A DNA stretch of 64,000 nt from Sinomicrobium kalidii (GTDB lineage: Bacteria; Bacteroidota; Bacteroidia; Flavobacteriales; Flavobacteriaceae). A model generated the notes under the pieces. That model ran no database searches. It saw nothing but the letters and a program-made list of their open reading frames with translations, and was not told where the DNA came from. Made by a program: the position numbers and the translations under genes. Of this stretch, positions 1-8,418 are shown one piece after another; position 1 is the stretch's first letter; each line of letters begins with the position of its first letter. The stretch spans positions 2,914,001 to 2,978,000 of the forward strand of contig NZ_CP089211.1 of the NCBI RefSeq assembly GCF_021183825.1, given 5' to 3'.

Positions 1-56
1 GGGCTTCCGGTGTTATTGAGCACAGCATTGAAAAACCTGTAATTTTCCCGGCCTTT

Positions 57-303
57 TTTTAATAAAACATCATGAATTTATTAAATCTTACAAATAAAGT
101 AGGTAAATACGTGTTTTTTTAGTACTATCGCAAGCGTTTGGTTCGCAGTAAGAGAATTGTAGTACAGCTTTACCGATGGTAAATTGAGGGCGAAAAAGCT
201 TTTTATATGAAAAAAAGTGACAGGACATAATTTATTCTTACATCCCCCGTTGTAGGAACTGAGCTTTTTTAATTGTTTTTGCAATTGTAGTGTACTATTT
301 TTG
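57..303 (+). promoter_or_regulatory. Conserved leader and promoter of the sulfate-activation operon
   Basis: This non-coding region resembles the region upstream of ugd (11455-11693). Shared blocks are the AT-rich stretch with TTTATTAAATC (77-87), a GTAGGTAAATAC block followed by TTTTTAGTA-N-TATCGCA (96-132), the ATAATTTAT...CGTTGTAGG block (226-256), and a final promoter. The promoter reads TTG (273-275), 20 nt, TATTTTTG (296-303), matching the Bacteroidota primary-sigma consensus TTTG-N19-21-TAnnTTTG. The remaining 126 nt to the first start codon would be an untranslated leader. Conservation of blocks well upstream of the promoter suggests a shared activator site. This is inference; I do not recognise the regulator. 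Confidence 0.75.
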
Positions 304-429
304 GCGCGGCCCGGTAAAATAGGTACAGGTTACGGAAAGAATAACCTCGATGGCATCCAAATTGAAGTATAGTATACAAGGCGGGAAAGTTAAGAAGAAG
401 GATACTAAAAAAATACGGGAAGAGAATCT

Positions 430-861
430 ATGGGGAATAATTCACAAAAGAGGCACATAGTCAAAGCAGTTACCTGGCGCATTGTGGGCACGATAGATAC
501 TATGTTACTTTCATGGGTTATTTCCGGTAATCCCATGTCCGGACTTAAGATCGGACTTACGGAAGTCGTGACCAAGATGGTACTTTACTATTTTCACGAA
601 AGGGCCTGGTTCAAGGCGGATATGCCGGACAGTAGAAAACGACACCTGTTGAAAACAGTGAGTTGGCGCGTGGTCGGTACCATAGACACCATGATACTGG
701 CATGGATCATTACGGGCAATCCGATGACGGGAATGAAGATCGGCCTTGCGGAAGTCATGACCAAAATGATATTGTACTATCTTCACGAGCGGGTCTGGTA
801 TAAAATTGATTATGGTTTAAATAAAAGGAAACGGGGAAAACGATGGAAAAAAATGTCGTAA
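430..861 (+). CDS. Tandem DUF2061 membrane protein
   Basis: The protein has 143 residues made of two homologous halves of about 60 residues. Each half contains a KR-H-KxxxWRxxGTIDTM block followed by a hydrophobic stretch and a short segment ending in Y(F/L)HER. This is the DUF2061 family, small predicted membrane proteins often found next to cysteine/sulfate-activation or sulfate-transport genes; the biochemical role is unknown. It is the first gene of the operon and overlaps cysC by 19 bp, so translational coupling is likely. The position suggests a role in sulfate or PAPS handling at the membrane, which is inference from context only. Confidence 0.85.
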   Translation: MGNNSQKRHIVKAVTWRIVGTIDTMLLSWVISGNPMSGLKIGLTEVVTKMVLYYFHERAWFKADMPDSRKRHLLKTVSWRVVGTIDTMILAWIITGNPMTGMKIGLAEVMTKMILYYLHERVWYKIDYGLNKRKRGKRWKKMS

Positions 862-1436
862 AACAATACTACAAAGTCTCCAAGAGGGAGCGAAACCTCA
901 GCAACGGGCACAATTCTTTCCTGTTGTGGTTTACCGGGCTGTCCGGTTCCGGGAAGTCTACGATAGCAAATGCCGTGGAGCAGCGGCTGCACGATGAAGG
1001 GGTAAAAACCTACGTACTCGATGGTGATAATATACGGCGGGGGATCAACAGCGACCTGTCCTTTAGTCCGGAAGACCGGTCGGAGAACATCCGGCGGATC
1101 GCCGAGATCGCCAATTTAATGGTGGACGCCGGGCTCGTGGTACTGGCTGCTTTCGTATCGCCCTATAAAAAAGACAGGGAATTTATTGCAAACACCGTAA
1201 AACCCAGTAATTTTGTAGAGATTTATGTGAGTACCAGCCTGGAGGAGTGTGAACGCCGGGATGTGAAGGGGTTGTACAAAAAGGCCCGGGAAGGTAAAAT
1301 AGATAACATGACCGGTGTTTCCGCCCCTTACGAGGCGCCGGAAAATCCCGATATAGAAATCCATACCGAAAAGGAATCGGTGCCGGAAGCCGTGGAAAAA
1401 GTAATGAATGCAATTAAAACCAAATTAGAAAGCTAA
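843..1436 (+). CDS. cysC: Adenylylsulfate (APS) kinase
   Basis: CysC phosphorylates APS with ATP to give PAPS, the sulfuryl donor of sulfotransferases. The 197-residue protein has the normal length for a free-standing kinase. A Walker A loop GLSGSGKST lies near residue 33, then a DGDNIRRG substrate motif, then the FVSPYKKDREF segment typical of APS kinases, and the KGLYKKAREG block. The chosen start overlaps the DUF2061 gene. It lies upstream of cysD in one operon, so APS made by CysDN can be converted directly. No cysH or cysI is visible nearby, which favours sulfation over assimilation (inference). Confidence 0.96.
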   Translation: MEKNVVKQYYKVSKRERNLSNGHNSFLLWFTGLSGSGKSTIANAVEQRLHDEGVKTYVLDGDNIRRGINSDLSFSPEDRSENIRRIAEIANLMVDAGLVVLAAFVSPYKKDREFIANTVKPSNFVEIYVSTSLEECERRDVKGLYKKAREGKIDNMTGVSAPYEAPENPDIEIHTEKESVPEAVEKVMNAIKTKLES

Positions 1437-1445
1437 GTAAAGATC

Positions 1446-2351
1446 ATGACTAAGTATTATTTGAATTACCTGGATGAGCTCGAGTCGGAGGCCATATACG
1501 TGTTGCGGGAGGTATGGGCGCAGTTTCAGAATCCCGTTATCCTCTTTTCGGGAGGAAAGGACTCCATCGTAGTGACCCATCTGGCCCGTAAGGCCTTTTA
1601 CCCCGCAAAAATACCGTTTGCACTGATGCATGTCGATACCGGCCATAATTTTCCGGAAACCATTGCATTCCGTGATAAACTGATTGATGAACTGGGAGTC
1701 CGGCTTATTGTTGGTTCGGTACAGGAATCCATTGACAAGGGACGTGTCGCCGAAGAAAAAGGAAAGAACGCCACGCGTAATTCCCTTCAGATCACTACTT
1801 TGCTGGATGCTATCGAAGAAAATAAAATAGATTGTGCCATAGGAGGAGGGCGCCGTGATGAAGAAAAGGCCAGGGCCAAGGAACGTTTTTTCTCCCACAG
1901 GGACGACTTCGGACAGTGGGACCCCAAAAACCAGCGTCCCGAGTTATGGAACCTCTTTAACGGCAAATACTTTGAAGGAGAGCACTTCAGGGCCTTTCCC
2001 ATAAGCAACTGGACGGAAATGGATGTATGGAACTACATAAACCGGGAAAACATACAGATCCCTTCGCTTTACTTTGCACATGAAAGAGAGGTGGTTTGGC
2101 GCAATAATTCCTGGATACCCAATTCGGAATTCCTGAAACTCGGAGAACACGAAGAAGTTATAGTTAAAAAAATACGTTTCCGAACACTCGGGGACATTAC
2201 CATTACCGGGGGAATCGAATCCGAAGCCGATACGGTCGAAAAAATCGCCGAGGAAGTATCCGCCATGCGACAGACCGAACGCGGAAACCGCTCGGACGAC
2301 AAGCGCTCGGAAACTTCCATGGAAGACAGGAAGCGCCAGGGATATTTCTAA
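1446..2351 (+). CDS. cysD: Sulfate adenylyltransferase, small subunit
   Basis: CysD is the catalytic ATP-pyrophosphatase subunit that joins sulfate and ATP to make APS, driven by GTP hydrolysis in CysN. The 301-residue protein shows the PP-motif FSGGKDS near residue 35, HVDTGHNFPET, the GGRRDEEKARAKER block, and the C-terminal MRQTERGNR...KRQGYF signature typical of the family. It starts 9 bp after cysC and ends 32 bp before cysN. Length and motifs are complete. Confidence 0.97.
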   Translation: MTKYYLNYLDELESEAIYVLREVWAQFQNPVILFSGGKDSIVVTHLARKAFYPAKIPFALMHVDTGHNFPETIAFRDKLIDELGVRLIVGSVQESIDKGRVAEEKGKNATRNSLQITTLLDAIEENKIDCAIGGGRRDEEKARAKERFFSHRDDFGQWDPKNQRPELWNLFNGKYFEGEHFRAFPISNWTEMDVWNYINRENIQIPSLYFAHEREVVWRNNSWIPNSEFLKLGEHEEVIVKKIRFRTLGDITITGGIESEADTVEKIAEEVSAMRQTERGNRSDDKRSETSMEDRKRQGYF

Positions 2352-2383
2352 TAACTGAATGATTAAAGAAAAAGAAAGAAACA

Positions 2384-3640
2384 ATGCAACTCGATAAAAG
2401 CCAATTATTGCGATTCACCACCGCAGGTAGTGTAGATGACGGAAAAAGTACTTTGATAGGACGCTTGCTGTTCGATTCCAAGTCCATTTTCGAAGACCAG
2501 CTGGAGGCCGTGGAAAGCACCAGTAAGAGAAAAGGGCACGACGGGGTGGATCTCGCCCTGTTTACCGATGGCCTGAAAGATGAAAGGGAGCAGGGGATCA
2601 CCATAGATGTGGCCTACCGCTATTTTACCACCCCTAAACGGAAATTCATCATTGCCGATACGCCCGGCCATGTTCAGTATACGCGAAATATGGTGACCGG
2701 GGCATCTACGGCCAATGCGGCCATTATTCTTGTAGACGCCCGTCACGGAGTGATCGAGCAGACCAGGAGGCACGCCTTTATTGCCTCTCTTTTGCAGATA
2801 CCGCATATTATTGTATGTGTGAATAAAATGGACCTCGTGGATTTTTCCGAGGAAGTATTTAACAACATCGTGAGCCAGTTTGAGGAGTTTTCCTCAAAAC
2901 TGCTGGTAAAGGACATTCGTTTCCGGCCTATCAGCGCCCTGCTGGGCGATAATGTTGTGAACCGTTCGGAAAACATGCCCTGGTATGAAGGGTCTACATT
3001 ACTGCATACCCTGGAAACCATGCACATCAGCAGTGACATCAACAAGGTGGATGCCCGTTTACCCGTACAGACCGTACTGCGGCCGCAAAGTGAAGCGTAC
3101 AGGGACTATCGCGGTTACGCCGGAAGAATGGCCAGCGGAGTATTTCGTCCCGGCGATGAGATCACTGTACTGCCCTCCGGTTTTACCTCGAAAATAAAAA
3201 CCATAGATACATATGATGGTGCTGTTGAAGAGGCCTATGCGCCCATGTCCGTTTCGGTGACACTGGAAGATGATATAGATATCAGCCGGGGCGATATGAT
3301 CGTGCGTTCCAACAATAAGCCCGAATCTTCACAGGATGTGGAGGTGATGCTTTGCTGGCTGAACAACAGCCCGGCCAAACCGCGTGCAAAATATACCGTA
3401 AGGCATACGTCCAACGAACAAAAGGCCATGATCAAGGAAATCGTGTACAAGATTGATATCAGTACTCTGGACCGGAGCCCGGATGGGGAAGGGTTGGAGA
3501 TGAATGACATATGCAAGGTGAAACTCCGTACAACCAAACCGCTGCTGTTCGATTCTTACAGGGAAAGCCGTGCTACGGGAAGTCTTATCCTTATCGATGA
3601 AGATACCAATGAGACCGTAGCTGCGGGGATGATCGTGTAA
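2384..3640 (+). CDS. cysN: Sulfate adenylyltransferase, GTPase subunit
   Basis: CysN is an EF-Tu-like GTPase that couples GTP hydrolysis to APS formation by CysD. In 418 residues it has G1 (near GSVDDGKST, residue 16), the switch I region with the EREQGITID box, G3 DTPGH, G4 NKMD, and C-terminal beta-barrel domains with the RGDMI segment. There is no fused CysC kinase domain, in agreement with a separate cysC upstream. The stop codon abuts the cysQ start codon. Confidence 0.97.
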   Translation: MQLDKSQLLRFTTAGSVDDGKSTLIGRLLFDSKSIFEDQLEAVESTSKRKGHDGVDLALFTDGLKDEREQGITIDVAYRYFTTPKRKFIIADTPGHVQYTRNMVTGASTANAAIILVDARHGVIEQTRRHAFIASLLQIPHIIVCVNKMDLVDFSEEVFNNIVSQFEEFSSKLLVKDIRFRPISALLGDNVVNRSENMPWYEGSTLLHTLETMHISSDINKVDARLPVQTVLRPQSEAYRDYRGYAGRMASGVFRPGDEITVLPSGFTSKIKTIDTYDGAVEEAYAPMSVSVTLEDDIDISRGDMIVRSNNKPESSQDVEVMLCWLNNSPAKPRAKYTVRHTSNEQKAMIKEIVYKIDISTLDRSPDGEGLEMNDICKVKLRTTKPLLFDSYRESRATGSLILIDEDTNETVAAGMIV

Positions 3641-4447
3641 ATGGCTGTAAAGATGGAATTGAATCAATTACTGGAAGTGGCCATAAAGGCCAGCCTCAGT
3701 GCGGGCGATAAAATAATGCACATCTATGACAACGAGGATTTTGAAGTGGATTTTAAATCGGATGACTCGCCGCTGACCAAAGCGGACATCGCGTCTCATA
3801 ACGAGATCATGAGCTTTCTGAAAGAAACCGATATCCCCGTATTGTCTGAAGAAGGAAAAGAACTCGCCTACGAGGAGCGAAAAAACTGGGATACCCTGTG
3901 GATCGTAGACCCGATAGACGGGACCAAGGAATTCATCAAAAAGAACGGGGAATTTACCGTAAACATTGCACTGGTAAAAGACCAGTCGCCTGTACTCGGG
4001 GTGATCTACGTACCCGCTTTAAGGGAACTCTATTTTTCTACGGCAGAAACGGGAGCGTATAAGTGTACGGATATATCCGGTTATGATACGGTGGAAGAAT
4101 GGAAATCCGCTTCGGCAAAACTTCCCCGTAAAAAGAACGGGGAGGCATACACCGTGGTGGCCAGCAGGTCGCATTTGTCGCCCGAAACCAAAGATTTTAT
4201 CGATGCGTTGAAAGAAAAACACGGTCGTGTGGAAACCATCTCCAAGGGGAGTTCCCTCAAGCTGTGTATGGTGGCGGAAGGTGAGGCCGATTGTTATCCG
4301 CGCTTTGCCCCTACAATGGAATGGGATACTGCCGCTGGACAGGCCATTTGTGAGCATGCCGGGTTTACGGTTATCGATTATACCACTAAGGAAAAAATGA
4401 AATACAACAGGGAGAACCTGTTGAATAACTGGTTTTTGGTGAATTGA
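3641..4447 (+). CDS. cysQ: 3'(2'),5'-bisphosphate nucleotidase
   Basis: CysQ removes the 3'-phosphate of PAP, the by-product of every sulfotransferase reaction, and so relieves product inhibition. It is a 268-residue member of the inositol monophosphatase superfamily. It shows the metal-binding EEG motif (near residue 70), DPIDGTKEF (near residue 91), and the C-terminal EWDTAAGQAI motif. The ATG at 3641 directly follows the cysN stop; a second ATG five codons in is also possible. Its place at the end of a PAPS-forming operon supports PAP recycling during sulfation. A terminator follows. Confidence 0.95.
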   Translation: MAVKMELNQLLEVAIKASLSAGDKIMHIYDNEDFEVDFKSDDSPLTKADIASHNEIMSFLKETDIPVLSEEGKELAYEERKNWDTLWIVDPIDGTKEFIKKNGEFTVNIALVKDQSPVLGVIYVPALRELYFSTAETGAYKCTDISGYDTVEEWKSASAKLPRKKNGEAYTVVASRSHLSPETKDFIDALKEKHGRVETISKGSSLKLCMVAEGEADCYPRFAPTMEWDTAAGQAICEHAGFTVIDYTTKEKMKYNRENLLNNWFLVN

Positions 4448-4498
4448 TATCCGGGATCCTTTTCTAAACTTACATTAATTAGCTTTCATAAAAGGAAC

Positions 4499-4557
4499 TG
4501 CCTGAAGGTGCGTTAATCCGGAGCATAGATTATGCATTTTCAGGCGGTTTTTGTTTT
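4499..4557 (+). terminator. Rho-independent terminator after cysQ
   Basis: GCCTGAA (4500-4506) pairs with TTCAGGC (4539-4545), and the loop contains a second small stem GCATA/TATGC. The stem is followed by a T-rich run. It lies 52 bp after the cysQ stop and closes the sulfate-activation operon. Confidence 0.75.
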
Positions 4558-4710
4558 ATAGATGCTCTAAGGCCAAAAGCCGGCTCTGTCCGAAAATGAT
4601 TTTCATTACCCCGAAAAGATGTTTTTTATTGCAGTTTAAGGAAAATCTACAAATCAAAGGAATACGTCACTGCGATCCCGATGGATATCGGGAGCTGCAG
4701 TCTCCCGGCA

Positions 4711-5050
4711 GGTATGCGCCTACCTGTTGCTGAGCACTTCGGCAAGCTGGGCAGGCTCAATGCATGGCCTGAGGGGAACCTGATTTTCCGCGATTTTTTG
4801 CCCCGCCCCTAAAGGGTGATCCCGATAAATATCGGGAGTGGATAATCAGGTTCCTTTTAAGTGTGTACTTTTATGGTTTAAGACTTGAAAAGTGAGACGC
4901 TCAGGGACTCCTGGACTCCCCAACTCCAAAACTCCTCAACTCCCCAACCAAAAGGAATGCGCTACACGTCACTGCGAGTGAAACACTGCAGTCTCCCGGC
5001 GGGTATGCGCCTACCACCGGAGGTATGTTGCCGGCCTCCGGGAGATTGCC
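4711..5050. repeat. Long direct repeat, copy A (left of the rfb genes)
   Basis: This ~340 bp non-coding segment recurs at 9628-9967 in the same orientation, at a constant offset of 4917 bp without indels and with roughly nine mismatches counted by eye. It contains the inverted arms CCTGATTTTCC and GG-AAATCAGG around CCCCTAAAGGG and CCCGATAAATATCGGG, then a second REP-like hairpin bounded by CACTGCAG...GGAGATTGCC. The rest of the 4448-5205 gap holds the cysQ terminator, another CCCGATGGATATCGGG palindrome (about 4677) and the rfbA promoter region. Short open frames here are not credible genes. Confidence 0.9.
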
Positions 5051-5161
5051 AACCTTCAATTTATGTTCAGGGCATGCATCAATGAACGATGGTAACACCA
5101 TTGGAGGATTAAACCATCCCTGTTTCCCTCCCGCAATTATCCCAAAAGTATTACATTAGCG

Positions 5162-5169
5162 TATATTTG
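5162..5169 (+). promoter_or_regulatory. Candidate -7 promoter element for rfbA
   Basis: TATATTTG matches the Bacteroidota -7 consensus TAnnTTTG and lies 37 bp upstream of the rfbA start codon. No convincing -33 TTG is present at the right spacing, so only the -7 element supports the call. Confidence 0.45.
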
Positions 5170-5205
5170 CTTAACGGTGGTGATTAAACCACAAAAAGAA
5201 ACACC

Positions 5206-6111
5206 ATGAAGGGAATTGTCCTTGCAGGAGGCTCCGGCACCCGTCTATACCCGGTGACCAAGGGGGTTTCCAAACAATTACTTGCTATCTATGACAAGCC
5301 TATGGTCTATTATCCGCTGTCGGTATTGATGCTGGCGGGGATCAGGGAAATATTGCTCATCTCCACTCCGGATGACCTGGGAAATTTCAGGAAACTGCTC
5401 GGTGACGGCAGTGAACTGGGGATCAGGCTGAGCTATGCAGAACAACCCCGCCCGGAGGGCCTGGCCCAGTCTTTTACCATTGGCCGGGATTTTATCGGGG
5501 ACGATGATGTTTGCCTGGTGCTGGGCGATAATATATTTTACGGTCACGGGCTTACGGAACTTTTAAAGAAGTCGGTTCGGCATGTGGAAGAAGAAGGAAA
5601 GGCTACGGTATTCGGTTATTATGTACAGGATCCGGAACGTTACGGGGTTATTGAATTTGACAGTGCCGGAAATGCGCTCAGTATCGAGGAAAAACCAGCA
5701 AAACCGAGGAGCAATTATGCCGTGACCGGGCTTTATTTTTATCCCAATTCCGTAGTGGATATCGCGGAACGTATACAACCCAGCGCCCGTGGCGAATTGG
5801 AAATAACGTCGGTAAACCAGGAGTACCTGCATCGGGGCGGGTTAAAAGTGGAGCTCATGGGCAGGGGATATGCCTGGCTCGATACGGGGACACACCAATC
5901 CATGATGGAAGCGTCCAATTTTATCCAGACCATAGAAAAGCGACAGGGACTAAAAGTGGCCTGTCTCGAAGAGATTGCTTTTGACCGCGAGTACATCAAC
6001 AGGGAGCAATTACGTGCCCTCGCCGAACCCCTGGGCAAAAGCGAATACGGACAGTACCTGTTGCGCAAGGCGGAGATAAAAAGAAAAGGTGACGGGGAGG
6101 AAGTAGAATAA
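5206..6111 (+). CDS. rfbA: Glucose-1-phosphate thymidylyltransferase
   Basis: RfbA makes dTDP-glucose from dTTP and glucose-1-phosphate, the first step of dTDP-L-rhamnose synthesis. The 301-residue protein begins with the nucleotidyltransferase signature [14 protein letters not shown], then [24 protein letters not shown] and [19 protein letters not shown]. Its length fits the RmlA family. It is the first gene of the set rfbA-C-D-B, which is scattered over 4.2 kb with repeat-filled gaps rather than packed as a tight operon. Confidence 0.96.
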   Translation: MKGIVLAGGSGTRLYPVTKGVSKQLLAIYDKPMVYYPLSVLMLAGIREILLISTPDDLGNFRKLLGDGSELGIRLSYAEQPRPEGLAQSFTIGRDFIGDDDVCLVLGDNIFYGHGLTELLKKSVRHVEEEGKATVFGYYVQDPERYGVIEFDSAGNALSIEEKPAKPRSNYAVTGLYFYPNSVVDIAERIQPSARGELEITSVNQEYLHRGGLKVELMGRGYAWLDTGTHQSMMEASNFIQTIEKRQGLKVACLEEIAFDREYINREQLRALAEPLGKSEYGQYLLRKAEIKRKGDGEEVE

Positions 6112-6175
6112 AACCGAATTAATGGTGGTTACGCTGAATTTTATCAAAATAAGGTGAATAATGCTTAAGGGCTAT

Positions 6176-6310
6176 GAATCAAAAGTATTTCAAAAGTATA
6201 CTTCTTGTTTGAGCCGTAAAACAAGCTCCTCCCTTGACCCCGATAGTTATCGGGAGAAGGGAGGTGTCTCGACTTCAGTCGTGACGGAGGGTTTGAAAGC
6301 CCGGACCACA
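6176..6310. repeat. REP-like palindromic element in the rfbA-rfbC gap
   Basis: The 353-bp gap between rfbA and rfbC contains CCCGATAGTTATCGGGAG (about 6238-6256) and the block GGAGGTGTCTCGACTTCAGTCGTGACGGAGGG (here in parts, 6262-6293). A reverse-complement relative of this block lies at 32637-32690. CGACTTCAGTCG is itself a near-perfect palindrome. The remainder of the gap shows no gene. Confidence 0.7.
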
Positions 6311-6464
6311 GGTAAAGCACAAACATTCAGAGTAAAGGCCCCAATCCTGTGCCAAACCGGTTTCCAGGACTTCGCAAGGATATCCTGTGTTTCAATATCC
6401 CTGGCGCAAGACTTTAATGACGAATAATTAAAAAAACAGTTCTAAATAAAACTGCTGAACATAC

Positions 6465-7037
6465 ATGAAATTCACCAGAACCGAAATTCCGGACATCATC
6501 ATTTGTGAACCCGAGGTCCATGGCGATAGCCGGGGATATTTTATGGAAAGTTTCCGTTGCGACCGGCTCGAAACTTTTATCGGGCGGTCTGTCAATTTTT
6601 GCCAGGACAATGAATCCCGGTCTTCCCGTGGCGTGCTGCGGGGGTTGCATTATCAGTTCCTCCCGCATGCACAGACCAAACTGGTACGGGTTATCGAAGG
6701 AAGGGTGCTGGATGTCTCCTTAGATATACGGAAAGGATCTCCTACCTTCGGAAAATATGTGGCCCTGGAACTCTCCGGCGAAAATAAAAAACAGGTATTT
6801 ATACCACGGGGTTTTGCCCACGGTTTTGTAGTGCTGAGCGATACGGCCCTGTTTTCCTATAAAACGGATGCCTATTACCATCCGGAAAGCGAGCGGGGAA
6901 TAGCTTTTAACGATCCTACCCTGGCTATCGACTGGAAATTGCCGGAGAGTGAACTGAAGTTATCTGCCAAAGACCGCGAACAACCGTTATTCGAAAAGGC
7001 GGAATTTTTTGATTTTAATACCGGTTTATATGGGTAA
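6465..7037 (+). CDS. rfbC: dTDP-4-dehydrorhamnose 3,5-epimerase
   Basis: RfbC epimerises C3 and C5 of dTDP-4-keto-6-deoxyglucose. The 190-residue protein is a complete RmlC cupin. It has an ExxVHGDSRGYFMESF-like opening, the conserved VNFCQDNESRSSRGVLRGLH segment whose histidine is catalytic, and PRGFAHGFVVLSD near residue 115. Its last codons overlap rfbD by 8 bp, so the two are translated from one message. Confidence 0.96.
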   Translation: MKFTRTEIPDIIICEPEVHGDSRGYFMESFRCDRLETFIGRSVNFCQDNESRSSRGVLRGLHYQFLPHAQTKLVRVIEGRVLDVSLDIRKGSPTFGKYVALELSGENKKQVFIPRGFAHGFVVLSDTALFSYKTDAYYHPESERGIAFNDPTLAIDWKLPESELKLSAKDREQPLFEKAEFFDFNTGLYG

Positions 7038-7884
7038 GATCTTGGTAACGGGAGCCTCCGGGCAGGTAGGACGGGAATTAAAAAAACTCTCCGGCAAAGG
7101 TGATTTTCTCTTTGCAGATCGTGCTTCACTGGATATTACCGATATGGAAAAGGTGAAACAGTTCCTCGGAAAGCACCCTGTGGAAGCGGTGATCAATAGT
7201 GCGGCCTATACCGCTGTGGACAAAGCGGAGTCTGAACCCGAAAAGGCAAGACGGGTAAATGGCGAAGCCATGGAAACCCTGGCCGAAGCGTGCAGGATCC
7301 GGAACCTGAAACTGATACATCTTTCTACCGATTATGTTTTTAACGGTAAAAATCACCGGCCCTACAGGGAAGATGATCCCGCCGCCCCGGTAAATGTATA
7401 CGGACAAACAAAGTGGGAAGGCGAAGAGATCATAAGAACGATCAATCCGGAAAATGCCGTGATCATCCGTACTTCGTGGCTTTATTCCGCACAAGGCAGT
7501 AATTTTGTAAGAACCATGCTGCGCCTGGGAGCGGAAAAAAAAGAAATCCGGGTTGTCGATGACCAGGTAGGGTCTCCCACCTATGCCGGAGACCTGGCTG
7601 CAGCGCTACTGAAAATACTGCCAAAGCTCCGCCATAAAAAGGTAAAGACCTATCACTATACAAACGAAGGCGTGTGTACGTGGTATGATTTTGCAGAAGC
7701 CATAATGGAATACAAGGGGTTGCCCTGTAAGGTGATCCCGGTCCCCTCTTCGGAATACCCGACCCCGGCACAAAGGCCGTCGTATTCGGTATTGAGTAAG
7801 GAAGCGATAAAAAAAGACTTTGACATTAGTATTCCGTATTGGAGAGATAGTTTAAGGAAGTGTTTGAGGGTGATGGGATTTTGA
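7030..7884 (+). CDS. rfbD: dTDP-4-dehydrorhamnose reductase
   Basis: RfbD performs the last, NAD(P)H-dependent step to dTDP-L-rhamnose. I place the start at the ATG at 7030 because MGKILVTGASGQVGREL begins the Rossmann fold there. An upstream in-frame ATG at 7009 would add seven residues and deepen the overlap with rfbC. The protein (284 residues) has the GxxGQxG nucleotide motif, STDYVFNG, the catalytic YGQTKWEGE and RTSWLY, all RmlD hallmarks. The stop codon lies a few bases before the first of three tandem repeats. Confidence 0.95.
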   Translation: MGKILVTGASGQVGRELKKLSGKGDFLFADRASLDITDMEKVKQFLGKHPVEAVINSAAYTAVDKAESEPEKARRVNGEAMETLAEACRIRNLKLIHLSTDYVFNGKNHRPYREDDPAAPVNVYGQTKWEGEEIIRTINPENAVIIRTSWLYSAQGSNFVRTMLRLGAEKKEIRVVDDQVGSPTYAGDLAAALLKILPKLRHKKVKTYHYTNEGVCTWYDFAEAIMEYKGLPCKVIPVPSSEYPTPAQRPSYSVLSKEAIKKDFDISIPYWRDSLRKCLRVMGF

Positions 7885-7888
7885 TGTC

Positions 7889-8350
7889 GAAATTCCGTTG
7901 CCCCGGCCCTAAAGGGAGCGGAATTTCTCTGGAGGATGTTATGATTGTGAAGTGTAAGTTTTTAATGTTGTAAAGCTTTGGCCCCGTCCCACCCTTTAGG
8001 GCTGGGGCAGAAGGACGGGGGTTGGCTTGTAGTACGGTTAATTTAAAGCCGAAATTCCGTTGTCCCCAACCCTAAAGGGAGCGGAATTTCTCTGGGGGGT
8101 ATATTATGATTGTGAGATATGAATTTTTAATGTTGTAAAGCTTTACCCCCCGTCCCACCCTTTAGGGCCGGGGTAGAAGGACGGGGGGTGGCTCGTAGTA
8201 CGATTGATGTTAAAGCCGAAATTCCGTTGCCCCAACCCTAAAGGGAGCGGAATTTCTCTGGGGGGATATTATAATTGTGCAGTATAAGTTTTTAAAGTTG
8301 TACAGCTGTGACCTCCGTCCCACCCTTTAGGGCCGGGGCAAAAGGACGGA
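7889..8350. repeat. Three tandem ~165-bp repeats with two hairpins each
   Basis: Copies begin at 7889, 8051 and 8218 (spacings 162 and 167 bp). Each unit has hairpin 1, GAAATTCCG...CGGAATTTC around CCCTAAAGGG, and hairpin 2, CCGTCC...GGACGG around CCCTTTAGGG. They are joined by an AT-rich linker around TTTTTAA(T/A)GTTGTA. The block fills the whole rfbD-rfbB gap. Between copies, differences are scattered and the hairpin arms are kept. Confidence 0.9.
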
Positions 8351-8418
8351 AGCCCGCCATAATCCATCATTCTAAAAACACCTTAAAAAACATAAAACAA
8401 AGAAAAAAGAACCCGAAA

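Noticed and set aside
4551..5101. Several short frames between cysQ and rfbA
   Set aside because: They lie wholly in duplicated repeat and terminator sequence that is also found at 9.6-10.0 kb, and have no family resemblance.
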